Source: Eucommia ulmoides
Taxonomy: Eukaryota; Streptophyta; Magnoliopsida; Garryales; Eucommiaceae
Length of the DNA stretch: 64,000 bases
Direction: 5' to 3'
Assembly (NCBI GenBank): GCA_016647705.1
Contig: CM028333.1
Span: 20,640,243 to 20,704,242, forward strand
The notes under the pieces are model-generated. The model did no database searches, was not told the origin of the DNA, and worked only from the letters and a program-made list of their open reading frames with translations. Both the position numbers and the translations under genes were made by a program. Shown here piece after piece: positions 37,340 to 58,836 of the stretch (within the stretch, counting starts at the first letter, position 1; each line of letters begins with the position of its first letter).

Positions 37340-37746
37340 CAAATGAGACCTAGAAAATTATGGGTTGATGAAGGATCAAACACATGAGGATGTGGAGTTG
37401 GCATAATTATAGAAACACCAGAGGGTGATCAACTTGAGAAGGCTGTACACCTCGGATTCAGAGCATCCAACAATGAGATAGAATGTGAGGTCGTAATCCT
37501 GGGCCTGACCTTAGCGAAGGAGCTAGGGGCCCATAGAGTGGAGGCCAAATCAGATTCGAAGCTCATAGTCAATCAAATAAACGGGACTTACGTAGTTAAC
37601 AAATGGAGGTTACGCCTCTACACCAAGAAAGTGAAGGAGTTAACAAAGGCCTTTGGTAGCTGCAAAATTGAAGCTATTCCAAGGACTGAGAATGAGAAAG
37701 CAGATGCACTGTCAGTTCTAGTGTCGTACTTCGATCCAGATCATTA
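37340..37746 (+). pseudogene. Second (archaeal-type) RNase H of gypsy element A
   Basis: After the standard RNase H an additional domain reads WVDEGSN (near 37364), GCGVGIIIETPEG, NNEIECEVVILGLTLAKELG and EAKSDSKLIVNQINGTY, ending NEKADALSVLVSYFD before a stop at about 37745. The order Asp, Glu, Asp, Asp of RNase H is recognisable (WVDEG, EIECE, KSDSK, KADAL). A tandem second RNase H is characteristic of the Tat lineage. One in-frame stop interrupts it near 37387. Confidence 0.85.
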
Positions 37747-37949
37747 ATCCAAGGTGGTGGATTATTTAGAGCAACTATCTGTACCAGGCCAAACTAAATC
37801 TTGTGCGTGTATTGGAGAGTTGGGATAAGACAAAGATTGAAGAACGCCTTTGGTGCGCTACTTGAGTGAGGGAACGTTACTAGACAATAATGAATTGGAG
37901 CGAAAAATCTTATACAAGGTATCGAGATACATCTTGATGGATGGTAAGT

Positions 37950-39076
37950 TATACCGAAGATCGTTCACACAACCTCTGTTACTCTACTTGGGGCCAAAGG
38001 AAGCCATCTATGTGTTGTAAGAAATTCATGAAGAAATTTGTGGGAACAATCAAGAAGGAAGAACCTTGGCACATAAAGCACTTACAATCGGGTATTACTG
38101 GTTAACTATACACAACAATGCAAAAGAATACGTCAAAAAGTGTGACAAATGCCAACGATTCTCAAATGACATCCGGGTTCCTTCTCAAACGCAAACACCT
38201 ATATTAGTCCATGAGCTTTAGCTCAATGGGGAATGGATGTCCTAGGACCATTCATGCCAGCATTTGGGAACAAGAAGTATCTACTAGTGGTGATCAATTA
38301 CTTCACCAAATGGGTGGAGATTGATGCGTTCGTGACTGTGGGTGAGAATGAGGTCAAGAATTTTCTTCAAAAACAAATAATCTGCCACTTTGGTATTCCG
38401 ATAGTACTAATATAAGAAAATGGAACCCCTTTACCGGGGGGAAAGGTTACTTGGATATACGACGAATTGAAAATACAATATCGGACATCAGGCCTAGCTT
38501 ATCCACAAGAAAATGGACAAGGAAAAGTAACGAATAGGTCCATCAAAGAAGCACTCAAAAAACGGTTGGACAATGCCAAAGGCAAATGGGTGGAAGAACT
38601 TCCAGTGATCTTGTGGGCCTACTGTACTACTTCAAGCATGACCACTAGAGAAACACTTTATTCCATGACATATAGGATGGAGACAATGGTCCCAGTAGAG
38701 ATCGGTTTGCCTTCGAGATGAGATAACATGATCAATCTCATAGAAAATAAGAGAGCGATACGCCAAGAGTTAGACCAACTAGAGGAGAAACGGGACCAAG
38801 AAGCGTTGGGGATGGAGGCCTACAAATCGAAGATGGCAAGGACATTCAACTATGCATTTCACCCAAGACACATCATGGTGGGTATTGCCGCACTACCCAG
38901 GGGCTCGATTAGGAAAACTAGTCTCTACCTTGGAAGGGTCGTACAAGGTGATCAGGGTGAATAGACCTAAGACATACTGGTTGGAAGATTTGGATGGTGT
39001 TCTAATCCCTCGGCCATGGAACATTGCGCATTTGCGAAAATACTTTGTGCGAGTTCCTTGTCATTTGTCATATTAG
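37950..39076 (+). pseudogene. Integrase of gypsy element A
   Basis: The zinc-binding region reads HKALTIGYYW (near 38075) and CDKCQRFS (about 38140-38163). The catalytic core reads MDVLGPFMPA (38233-), VINYFTKWVE, HFGIPIVLI, then an interrupted stretch, and QENGQGKVTNRSIKEALKKR (about 38505-38565). A C-terminal part ends near 39076 with RPWNIAHLRKYFV, the usual end of gypsy pol. Stops at about 38220, 38413 and 38720 and a frameshift near 38890 make it inactive. Confidence 0.85.
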
Positions 39077-39189
39077 ATTTGAAGAAAAATTGTCTGTTAT
39101 TTCAATTGTAAACTATTGAATGAGCTACTTATCAATTCAACAAGGACTACCCCTACACTTAGGATATAAAACGGTCTGAAAGTGAATTA

Positions 39190-39770
39190 CCAATGTCAGC
39201 TCACCAAGTAACTGAGCTTCCAAGAGCAGCTCATCAAATAAATTAAATTGCCTAGATCAATTCCTCCCTGAACTAAGCTGTCTAGATCAGCTTCTCAACC
39301 GGCTGAACTGCTTGGCTCAGTTCACCCATAAATCGATCTGCTAATATTAGCTTCTCAACTGGGTGAACTGCCTAGCTTAGTTTACCTATAAATTGAGCTG
39401 CCAATGCCAGCTCCTCAACCTGGTGAATTGCCAAACTTAGTTCATCGATAAATCAAACTGGCAATATCAATTCCTGAAATGGTTGAATTGCCTAACTCAG
39501 TTCACCGATAAACTGAGCTACCAATATTAGCTCCTCAACCGGCTGAATTGCCCAGCTCAATTCACTCATAAACTGAGCTGATAATATCAGCTACTCAACT
39601 GATTGAACTGTCTAGCTCAATTCACCCATAAACCAAGCAACCAAGATCAGCTAGTCAACAAAATTCTATTCCTAAACTAAGTTGCCAAGTTTAGCTCATC
39701 AACCAAATGGACTGCCCAGATCAGCTCAACGCACCAACCCAGCTACTCTGATCAACCCACTCAATGAATG
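39190..39770 (+). repeat. Minisatellite with ~60-bp unit in the 3' region of element A
   Basis: Eight or nine degenerate units share AACTGAGCTGCCAATATCAG, CTCCTCAACCGGCTGAA and CTGCCTAGCTCAGTTCACCC, spaced at about 60-62 bp (for example starts near 39270, 39330, 39392, 39453, 39514, 39575). It lies between integrase and the 3' LTR, a place where plant gypsy elements often carry tandem repeats. Confidence 0.85.
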
Positions 39771-41675
39771 CTTAACGACAACTTATTGTCGTGGTTAATG
39801 GCAACTCAGATTGACTCAGCTAGGATGTTGAGCCACTCAGGGTGACTCATTCGAGAGTTGACGTGCGACAAATTGTCAAATTTCAGGTAAGTTTGTACAT
39901 TATTTCTATTAGTCTGTCGAGACTTATGCATTCCACATCATGTTTATTACTTAAACTTGATATGGAGGAGGGCAGATGCTGGAAGAATAAAAATACATTT
40001 CTTGCTGACATAGGAATACACTTCTTATTCTTCCCTAATTGCTTCCTACCCTCATTAAAAGTTATGGTTAGGAAACTTACTCCCATTTACCCAAACATTA
40101 CTTATTCTTAAAATGTGATGGTTGAGAACCCATACTTTATGCATGAAGGATATTTAAACACAAGTACTATTCTGGAAACTCATACAACACACGACACATG
40201 AAGTTCAACAATTTCTTATAAACAACGAACTTATCATTACAATCCAAAATACAAAAGAAAAAATAAAAGAAAGGGTCTTGAACTTATCACTTCTTACCAC
40301 GGGATCTATACGAAATATGTATAACTACATTTTACCACCATAGGAATCCTACTCAAGATATTTTTTTTTTCTAGTCTTGAACTTATCTCTTTTTACTATG
40401 GAGTTCGGACTTGAAAAGAAGTTACACATGTAGGGGCTTATTTGGTGACTAATTAGACCGTACTGTTAAAAAAATGCTCTTGAGGTTTTTTTACCAAAAA
40501 AAAACTACTTCGATCTAGGAGAAGGCAAAGAGCCTAAGTCTTCGAAGTCCGAACTTGAGCGGTAGAAGTTGCCCACTTCATACTAGCTCAGCACTAGAAC
40601 TTGGAAGAGTATCTTCTCTTCGTTCTTATCTAGAAGCTTCTTCCTCTCTGCCTTCAGCACACCATTGTGAGTTTTGTGGAAGTGCACTTGGGCTAGTAAC
40701 TCTTCAATTTATTTCTCTGCCACCCTCAACTGACCACAAAGTTTGTGGAGTTGGGATATTGCGCAGAAATGGGCAGTATCAAGGAAAGCATAGAGGACAC
40801 TGGCATTCTCGATGGCCCAAAGCCTAGGGTGCCCTACATCAAAGGTCTTCGCCATCATCATGAGCTAGCGAAAGAAATACCCTTGTTTAAACTCCTTCTT
40901 CTGTTCGACTTGAACGGCGAAGAAAATATCTGAAACAGATAACCACGAGACTAAGATGAAAGGAGAAATAAGAAAGAAGAAGAGAGAGAAGAATCGGAAA
41001 AGAAAAAAAAATTGTGAAGAAGCCTTGAGGAGGTTGGCTTTAAATAGCCAAACCAGTGATCATTAAACAATGGGAAATGTGAAACTCAATCATCGGGTTA
41101 CTTATGACGTATGGAGCAAAACAAAGACAACAAATATCGAGAGAAAAAAGACGATTTTCGAGATCAAGTACGAAAAGTACTTAAGGCCGGTCATAATTAC
41201 AGAGCATCATTATTACAAAACCAATAAGACTAAAGGTGGAAAGGACGACTAATTAATAAAACAGTGCCCGACTAATCTGCACTGTTTGACAGAAGTGTGA
41301 GGCGAAGCTCAGTAAACACTAATACTAATCCATTGGGTGGGCCGCAAGCCTGGTCTAATTTGAGCTGACCTCGTCCAACACTAAATCGAATCTAGTCAGG
41401 ATTAAGCTGAGCCTAATCAGAAGTGTGTTGGGCCCAATTGAAGGGCCCAAGAGCTCTGCATATGGCTACCGACGCTATAACTATCGCCTCAGCTTGGCTG
41501 ACAACGCATCAACCTTAGTGTCCAACTCAATGTTCACCAAATTTTACTCGGCCAAAAGGTCTGGAATAAGATCATAATTAAAACCTCAGAAAAATGCACA
41601 CCAAAGAACTAAAATAGAAGAAAAGTGATCTTTTGTCTCGCTTCGACGAATCGCCATGGAAGTCAGGAGGGCAAA
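39771..41675 (+). other. 3' non-coding part of gypsy element A
   Basis: No gag, pol or envelope-like domain is recognised. Short open frames (for example 39842-40111 and 40555-40827) show no known motif. A purine-rich stretch occurs at 40960-41015 and the presumed polypurine tract ends at 41675, next to the 3' LTR. Confidence 0.6.
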
Positions 41676-42318
41676 TGATGTGAAAATAATTCCTACGTGT
41701 GAATTATGAAGCCGATGTGAAGAAGGCGAGCTGAGTCAGTGGATAGAATTTGATCTAATAGGAGTGGATTTGTGATATAATAATTGATCAAGGACTGATA
41801 GATCTAATACCCCAAGAAATGAAGTACTTGGCCTGCTAATGAAGCCTAGCCACATGTGCGGGCTGACCCAGTACAAAACGAAGCCTCTTAATAAAGGCCT
41901 GGGTATCAAATCTAAGGATGAAAGGTCAACTATAACTGTTGCCTTACCTATCTTTCTCTCCATGCACCGACGTGATTAACGCAACATCTCGTCATGGGAG
42001 TACAGGCGACATTCACGACAGTTAAGTATGGAATGTAGAGAAGATCATGGCAGGGATGATTACAAGGGAAATCGACTCAAATATATACAGGAAATATAGG
42101 TATCAAAAAACACAACTCTCAATATTACATTCATAATACTCTAAAGCTTTTATTCTCTCTTAAGAGCAATTTGATCTTATTCTCATGCCGGGGGTTCTTT
42201 GGCCGACACCAACCGGTGTTCCCCCCATAGAACTAATTGGTTTTGCCGGTCGGATAACGAGTTGCAGAGGTTTCCGGCACGTGAGAAGTTGTAACACATA
42301 CCCGAGATTTTTTTGGCA
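41676..42318 (+). repeat. 3' LTR of gypsy element A
   Basis: Starts TGATGTGAAAATAATTCC, ends near TTTTTGGCA. It has the same length as the 5' LTR (643 bp) with many scattered substitutions and no large gaps. Confidence 0.85.
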
Positions 42319-43329
42319 ACATCAATAGGTTCTATAACTTGAGAGAGAATTATATGCCTGAAATCTGTTTGTTCATGTATGTAACTGCTGATTACTGATT
42401 TTTAATGCCTTTTTAAATTAGACTTTTCCAAATTACTAATTTTTTCTCCCTATAAAAGGGCAGATGTGTTTAGCATAATCCCATAAGCAAGTTTTGCATT
42501 GCATTTCTTCAGAGAGTTTGAGAGTTTTCCTTGTTGTGAGTTCTTGAGAGAGTCCAATACTTCTCCAGTTCGTTCGGCTTCGGGTTTTTAATGTTGGTAC
42601 CAGTAGAAATTTGATCGTTGTATTCTGGGAGGCTGTCTACTTATTCAACCGTAAGCACCTAGCGAGGGTGAAATCTGCTTTAAAGACAAATTTTCAAAGG
42701 ATTGCCTCGATCATTTCCTCTGGTATTATGTTTCTGTTTGTTTTATTATACAATAAGTATTTCTATTTCTATTTGTTTGTTATACAATAAGTTTTTCTGT
42801 TTCTATTTTGTTCTAAAATTCAATGACTTTATTGTTTCTGGTTTTTCATTCTTTATTGTAATATCATTTTCTTCTAACTTTCTGTATTGTCATCTATTAT
42901 CTGGAATGTTTCTATAACAAAGAATTTAATACTGTTTCATCTTATTTTTCATAATTTAATTAATAATTAATTAAATTATTAAATTAATTAATTTAATTCT
43001 GGACCATATTATTCAACATAGTTTTAAGTACTTGATTCAATTATCAAACATGGAATATTCTCACTCAATGTGCAAAGCCGATTATTTTGAAATTTTAATG
43101 ATGTCCCTCTAGAGAGAGTATTTATTTTCTTTTATTCATTAACTTAGGATAAGAGAAACAAAATAAAATCCTTTCATATAATTATTTTATTTACTTGTAA
43201 TTAATTTACAGATTTGTTTTTACTTTGTTATAATTTGTGAAAATTGATTGCTTCAAAAAAATATGTTAATCAAGGCTTTACATTTAAAAAAAGAAAAAGA
43301 AAAAGAAAAGGAATATGTCAAAATTACTA
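42319..43329. other. Unclassified non-coding DNA, LTR-like features
   Basis: A TATA-like CTATAAAAGGG (about 42451-42461) followed by a leader-like stretch (about 42480-42660) looks like the U3/R region of a copia LTR, but no partner LTR, PBS or coding region was found. The rest is AT-rich with an ATTAATTAA-rich tract near 42955-42995. Confidence 0.35.
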
Positions 43330-43770
43330 TTGTAACCAAATGTTTTTTTTTGTTGTTGTGTTTTAATAAATAATGGAACAATTTAACAACAATTATTGTT
43401 ATTAAACGCATTTTTGGTAAACACATTCTGTTCCAAAATCTTGGGAGTGGTTCTTGAATTACTCAAGAATCTAAGAAACAAAAAAATGTTGAATCCTATT
43501 TATTCCCACAAAGCTATTCTCACTACCACCCTCTCGACCACCATCACTACGCTGGCCATCGGACATATGAAGGGAAAAAAAAATGTATCAACCAAACATG
43601 TTTCTTGTTTATGTTCTCATAAATTTAAAGAAATAATTTCAGGACAATACCCGTTACAAACATGATTCTGTTTCTAGAATATTTCAGAATGAAAACAGAA
43701 TTCTCATCTCAGTTTATTGAAAGTAGAAACCAAAAAGTAGAACTACTAACTAAACTCTAACTTAATGTCC
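43330..43770. mobile_element. Decayed MITE of the same family as 48245-48697
   Basis: Internal motifs match: CATTCTGTTCCAAAATCTTGGGAG, TTCTTGTTTATGTTCTCATA, and AACAGAATTCTCATCTCAGTTTATTGAAAGTAGAAAC resembles the complementary text at 48270-48310. Terminal repeats are weak (GTAACCAAATG at 43334-43344) and a target duplication is not visible. Confidence 0.45.
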
Positions 43771-43939
43771 TAGTTCTATTTTGTTAAAAAAAAAAACTTG
43801 GACCAAAATACAGATTAGGGAATTATTATATTTTGTTCTCATAAATTTGCAAATATGGGTGTACTGCATGCGGATTTTTTAGTGTTTATATTCAACGGTT
43901 GACCCAAAAAATTAAAAGGGTTAATAAATTAATGAAGAA

Positions 43940-44550
43940 AAAATCGATTAGAAGTTACGAAGGTGCCATGTGTCCTTGAACACACGACAAACCCGGGAAC
44001 TCCAAAATCGGTCGGTCGGATGGGCCCATCTATATACTTGCTTCAAGTCTCTGTATCCGTTCTGGATTTCCATACCTGTTCTGAGTCATTCCTCATAGGG
44101 CACGAGCGCCATCATGTTCTCGCTCCAAAGGCGATCAAAGCCTCATTTCCCGTAAAGGAAAGTACAATTGCCATAACAGTCCTACAATTTTCGCCTTCCA
44201 TCCTAGCAATATCTATGGAAATAGGACCAAGATTTGCGCCATTACCATATTGGTATCCAGTGAATCAGGGAAAACTTACTAAACAAGTCTCCTCCCTTCC
44301 TATATAAATGTCAGAACCCTAAGGGTCTGAGGTACGCAATATCATACCCTCTTTTATGTGCAATCTTATGCCGTCTTGCAAAACAACTCTTACGCTTACT
44401 GCATTAATATACATTTCTCTTAGTACCCTTGACTGATTCTCACGTCGGAAGTGCAACGCTAGCAGACTCACACGTGGTGCATTATTTTGCAAGATCCAAA
44501 CCGAGAGATAGTGAGAAACCACATCAATCCATTGCTCTCCGATCTTAGAG
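43940..44550. other. Possible solo LTR fragment
   Basis: CCTATATAAATGTCAGAACCC (TATA-like, about 44300) is followed by TTGACTGATTCTCACGTCGGAAG (about 44427), a style seen near the end of Tat-type LTRs. The 114-aa open frame at 43963-44307 shows no known domain. Boundaries are not defined. Confidence 0.3.
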
Positions 44551-44881
44551 CTGACAAATACGGTGATTCACTTCCAGTCATCATAAAAAATATTATTGGT
44601 TTATCGAGTAATTTTATAAATTAGGATTTTTTTAAAATAAAACTACAATTATTTTGTTTAAAAAGTTAAAAAATAAACATATTTTTTTCAAAATCTATTC
44701 ATTGTCTATATTTCTTTTTCCTTATTCTTTTCTAAAATAGAAACAAAAATCAATGAACAAAGTATTGGTTCTAAAGCTTGCGGGTATTTGTTAATAGCAT
44801 CAATTTGAGTCGCTTTTGAAAACTCGTCTTTTGTCCAAATTTGTTTCACATTATATCCCAATTTAACTAGAGTAGTGTATG

Positions 44882-46003
44882 TGTAATGCCTATGTAGTCC
44901 GTTGGCCTACTAACTTTTAGACGGAGTCCATATGGTCCAAAATTCTTAAACCAAAGTACTGGCAATACGTACTTTATAATTAGATAATATTTTTTAATAG
45001 TTTTGATGGAGGATCTCACAATATCCTCCACTAGAAGAAGTGACATATTTGTCGCGTTGCCCAGTTCGTCCCCTTAGCTGGTAGTGTAGATAGCAGCTCA
45101 TAAGCAGATAAATTGTACCTACCCCAGGGTCTCTATCATTCTCTAGAGCCTCTACTCTTCTATCATCACTACCACAGTGTCGTTTTCAGACCAAGATGCA
45201 ATCCACTGACCTATTAACTTTTAGACCGAGTCTGCGTTGCCCCCAAAATCTTATACCGAGGTACTAGTAGTAAGTACTTTATAATTTGACAATCGTTTTT
45301 AATAGTTTTGATAGGAGATCTCACAATATCCTCCACCGGAAGACGTGACATACTCGTCACATTGTCCAATTTGTTCCCTTAGTTGGTGGTGTAGATAGCA
45401 GATCATAAGCAAATAAATGGTACCTACCGTAGGGTTTCCACCCCTCTCCAGAGCCTCTACTCTTCTATCAACACCATTACAGTGTCGTTTTCGAACCAAG
45501 ATTGGCCATAATATTATTTGTAATGCCCCATATAGCCCACTACCCTACTAACTTTTTGATCGAGTCCATGTTGCCCAAAATTTTTAAACCAAGTTACTAG
45601 TTGTAAGTACTTTATAATTAGACAATTTGTTTTAATAGTTTCGATGGAGGATCTTACAACATCCTCCATTGGAAGACGCGATATACTCATCGCATTGTTC
45701 AATTCGTCCCCTTAGTTGGGGTGTAGATAGCAGCTCATAAGTGAATAAATAGTACCTATCTTAAGGTCTCTACTCCTCTTCGGAGCCTCTACTCTTCTAT
45801 CAACAATATCACGGTTCCGTTTTCGGACTAAGATTAGTCCCGATACCATTTGTAATGCTCCATGTAGCACACTGACTTAGTAACTTTTAAAATGAATTCA
45901 CATAGTCAAAAATGTTTCAAGCAAAGTATTAGTAGTAACTCATATAATACTTTATATATAAGATATTCTTTTTCAATAGTTTCAATGTGCGACTTCACAA
46001 TAT
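44882..46003. repeat. Tandem array, unit about 315-330 bp, 3.4 copies
   Basis: Units start near 44882, 45196, 45519 and 45851 (last one partial). Shared text: TGTAATGCC, CCTACTAACTTTT, GATGGAGGATCTCACAATATC, GTGTAGATAGCAGCTCATAAG, GAGCCTCTACTCTTCTATCA. Some units end in GATACCATTTGTAATG, whose complement CATTACAAATGGTATC resembles an LTR end followed by a Met-tRNA PBS start. The array may therefore come from a small LTR element; this is inference. It ends about 290 bp from the stop codon of the endoglucanase gene. Confidence 0.85.
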
Positions 46004-46289
46004 CATTATGGACGAATTTTGAGTCACTATTTTTATTGTATTGTCTTTTGTTTAACCTTAAAATAGCTATCTTGATTATTTTAAAATTTTACTCCGATGG
46101 TAAATCAAAATTGCTATTATCAATAATAAAAATATTAATTTCATTTATCACAAAAAAATACATGATTCCTCAAATACAATGAACATCAAAATGTTCTTGT
46201 CAATTACCAAAAAAAAAAAAAAAAGCAGCTTTGTATGCTTTAGGGTTTGATCCCAACTCTTCTCAAATCTCAAAAGAAGAGGTTATTGG
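46004..46289 (-). other. 3' flank of the endoglucanase gene
   Basis: AT-rich, with an A run at about 46209-46224. The 3' UTR and poly(A) site of the gene should be here but no signal was fixed with confidence. Confidence 0.4.
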
Positions 46290-56164
<9,875 letters not shown>

Positions 56165-56900
56165 TTATTTAAAAAATAAAACAATTATTGTTAGAATAAT
56201 TAACAACATATTGTTTTTATTTTTGAAGAATGAAGATATAATTTAAACTTTTACTTGTGTACTCGTGTCTTTGGATGTGGTGCTTTTGTATGAGTGATAT
56301 ATATTTCATGGCATTAATTTTCTTTATTTTTAATTACAATTAAATTCAATTATATAACATGAACCAAACTTTAATTTTTTTTTATTAAACTCCAATTAAT
56401 ATTTTTGTTTAAAAAATTAATAGGTTGTTTTTAAAATCAGTTTTTTATATCTTTGCTTTAGTTAGTTTAATAATTTTTAATTCCTCCGTTTTTAATAAAT
56501 GAAAAAAGAAAAACTATATGCTAAAGTTAAAAAGTTGAAAATTATATACTAAGAATCAATTTCAAAATTTTATTTTATATTTAAAAAATAAATCATATAT
56601 TCTTAGAATAATTATCAATTTCTATCTATTTTTATTCATTAAATTTGAAAACAAACAAAATAGAAATATTTAAATTAATCAATTTTGGATTTTCTTTGAT
56701 GCTTTTGAATGTTATATAATATTCAATTAATGAAATTTATGGATATTGGTACGCGCCTAATTTTCACTTTATGTTTTGGTCATTTATTTGATCTCATTTT
56801 TATGACCTAAAATGTATTTTGTTAGATTTTATTACAATTTTAAAATCGAAATATAATTTATTTGAGATCAAACTTTATCCGAAAATTTTGAATTGTCTAA
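56165..56900. repeat. Duplicated segment, copy 1 (Helitron-free)
   Basis: Parallel to 57691-57817 joined to 63126-63700. Shared landmarks: GATAATTTAAACTTTTA-like text, GTGGTGCTTTTGTATG, ATATATATTTCAT, AATTCAATTATATAACAT, TATACTAAGAATCA, TTTTGGATTTTCTTTGATGC, TTTATGTTTTGGTCATTTAT. Copy 1 runs through without the 5.3-kb Helitron; the empty site is TGAGTGA/TATATATTTCAT at 56297/56298. Confidence 0.88.
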
Positions 56901-57179
56901 ATTTTAATTTGTATAGTTTTGAATTGTTTATTATTTTATTCATATTTAAAATAAAATTTATTATCTTTCGAAACAAACTGTCTTATGATTTCTATATATA
57001 ATACTTCTTTCTAAATAATTAGTATTAGAGAAATAAATTATTTTTTAATACTCTATTATGTTATTTTCTAAAATAATTATGAAATTAGAAAATATAATCA
57101 TAAAAAGTTAATACTCATACATCTAGAACTACTGTGTTTAATAATATTATTGTAAAGTGTTAGAAAATGATGTTTTAGC

Positions 57180-57690
57180 CAATAATATTTGTTGGTGTCG
57201 GAAAACGGTCCAACTAGCAATATGATCTAGTCACCCTTTGGCGTGGAGAGCTATAACCAATCTGGAGATGATTTTCATCCTTGTTGGAGTCCTCGACCTG
57301 AGCTGGACGGGGGTTGTCCGACCTGTTGTCCGAGCTGGAAGGTCTAGTCTTGCTTGCCTATTGTCCGAGCCGCTGTCCGGACTGAGCTCAAATCTGTCAC
57401 CTGCATATAGGACGGGCCTGGATGTTCCCAGCGTGTCCCCTCCGGCATGAGAGTAAGAGCTCAGGGAGAAGAAAGCAGGTCGTTCGTAGTAAAGCTATTA
57501 CCTCGACCTGTCGGGTGTATTCTCGCATATGGAAATTTGTTGATAAAGCTTTCTATTTATAGGCGAGAAAGTGATTAGCGTTCTAGAGGATTAAGGCCTT
57601 AAGCTTGGTTTAGCGCTAAATAGTTAGGTGCGTGGGGAATACGGCGGATTAGAGCTATGGGCTTGGGCCTGGGCCTTGGCCTTTTATATT
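57180..57690. other. GC-richer insertion-like segment between the duplicated copies
   Basis: Begins near TTGGTGTCGGAAAACGGTCC and contains repeated GTCCGA/CCGAGC words and TTATAGGCGAGAAAG. The composition differs sharply from the AT-rich flanks, so it is probably an LTR or other transposon fragment. It is unclassified; the 70-aa open frame at 57238-57450 has no known domain. Confidence 0.4.
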
Positions 57691-57817
57691 TAAAAAACAA
57701 ATCATTTATTCTTAGAATGATTAACAACATGTTGCTTTAATTTTTAAAAATTGAAGAGATAATTTAAACTTTTATTTGTGTATTGTGCTTGCGTATGTGG
57801 TGCTTTTGTATGGGTTA
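57691..57817. repeat. Duplicated segment, copy 2, left part
   Basis: Homologous to about 56173-56297. It ends ...GTGGTGCTTTTGTATGGGTTA, the A being the base left of the Helitron. Confidence 0.85.
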
Positions 57818-58615
57818 TCTATATAATAAATCAGCTTATTTACATTCACAGCCGTTAAATGTCTCTAGATATTCGTAGCCGTTAGATCAAAATAAACCTA
57901 CATATAAATATTGGATGTCTGATTTAGGGTTGCCTCTCTCTCATCAAAACCACAGCTACTAGAGAAATTAGGGTTTGTCTTTCTCTCTCCCTCCCTCGTG
58001 CTCCCTCTCCACTTCCGACAATCGCCATCACCGTTGCCTTCATCTCCTCTATTACTCAGTCTCCCGCGATCCACTTCCTCTCAGCCTCCTCCGCCATCCC
58101 CTCGCCACTACCACCTCCGCTCCATTTCGCCGCGATGTCATCGCCTCGCCATCCACACCGTCATCCTTCACTCGCGATGGCGGCGGATTCTTCTTTCTCC
58201 CTCGCGACGACTTCTCCCTTCCTCCAGACGACGACGGTGGCTTAGCTCTCGGCCGAATCTAATGTCACAACTCCGCTGATAGTCGACTCCTCCAATCACT
58301 CACGGTCCTCGCTCCCGACGTCGCAGATTCCCTGGTAAGCCTTTTTTTCTCTCTCTCAACCACCACGATTCACAACTCTTGATTCGATTTTGCAGCAACT
58401 CAAACTAAAAATCTTTGTTTTGAAATTCATTGGTTTGAATTTGATTTTTTTAAGGGTTTCTGAAATTATGGTCTCTTTCTCTCTTGATTTTGGGCTTCGA
58501 AACCCTTAAAATTGAAGCCCTTTCTCTATTTTTCCTCTCTATCCCTTAACATAAATTTCTTTTAATTTCTCTGTGATTTTTTCGATTTCAGATCTGAAAC
58601 GGGTTTACACAGTGT

Positions 58616-58692
58616 GAAGGCCGATTATCTCACAATCAACATGGTTATTTTGCATTTGATTATCTCACAATCAACATGGTTATTTTGCATTT
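58616..58692. repeat. 37-38 bp direct tandem duplication inside the Helitron
   Basis: GATTATCTCACAATCAACAT plus GGTTATTTTGCATTT occurs twice in a row. The following stretch to 60500 is T-rich with no recognised gene; another short duplication (AGTGATTGGGTT, ATAATAGGCAATATTTGAG) occurs at about 59836-59928. Confidence 0.85.
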
Positions 58693-58739
58693 TTAACTTA
58701 TAAAAAAATGTGTATTCCTAAGCTTGAGTTTGTTTGTTT

Positions 58740-58836
58740 TGAGCTGTTTAGGTTTTATGAATGAGATCCTTTATGAGATGACGTTGGGCCTTATGGAGAA
58801 GCTCGCGGTGGAGGCTTTGAGGTTGCTATGGTAAGT
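58740..58836 (+). other. Possible captured exon, unidentified
   Basis: An open stretch (MNEILYEMTLGLMEKLAVEA and a few more residues) is bounded by AG near 58749 and by GGTAAG at about 58832. It is the most coding-like piece in the left half of the Helitron, but I do not recognise the protein. Could be chance. Confidence 0.25.

Noticed and set aside
43963..44307. 114-aa open frame
   Set aside because: No recognised motif, no introns or start context, and it lies in LTR-like sequence.
57975..58279. Two overlapping 93-95 aa Ser/Pro-rich frames near the Helitron left end
   Set aside because: Composition follows a CT/CCG-rich 5' UTR-like stretch; both frames are equally open and no domain is visible.
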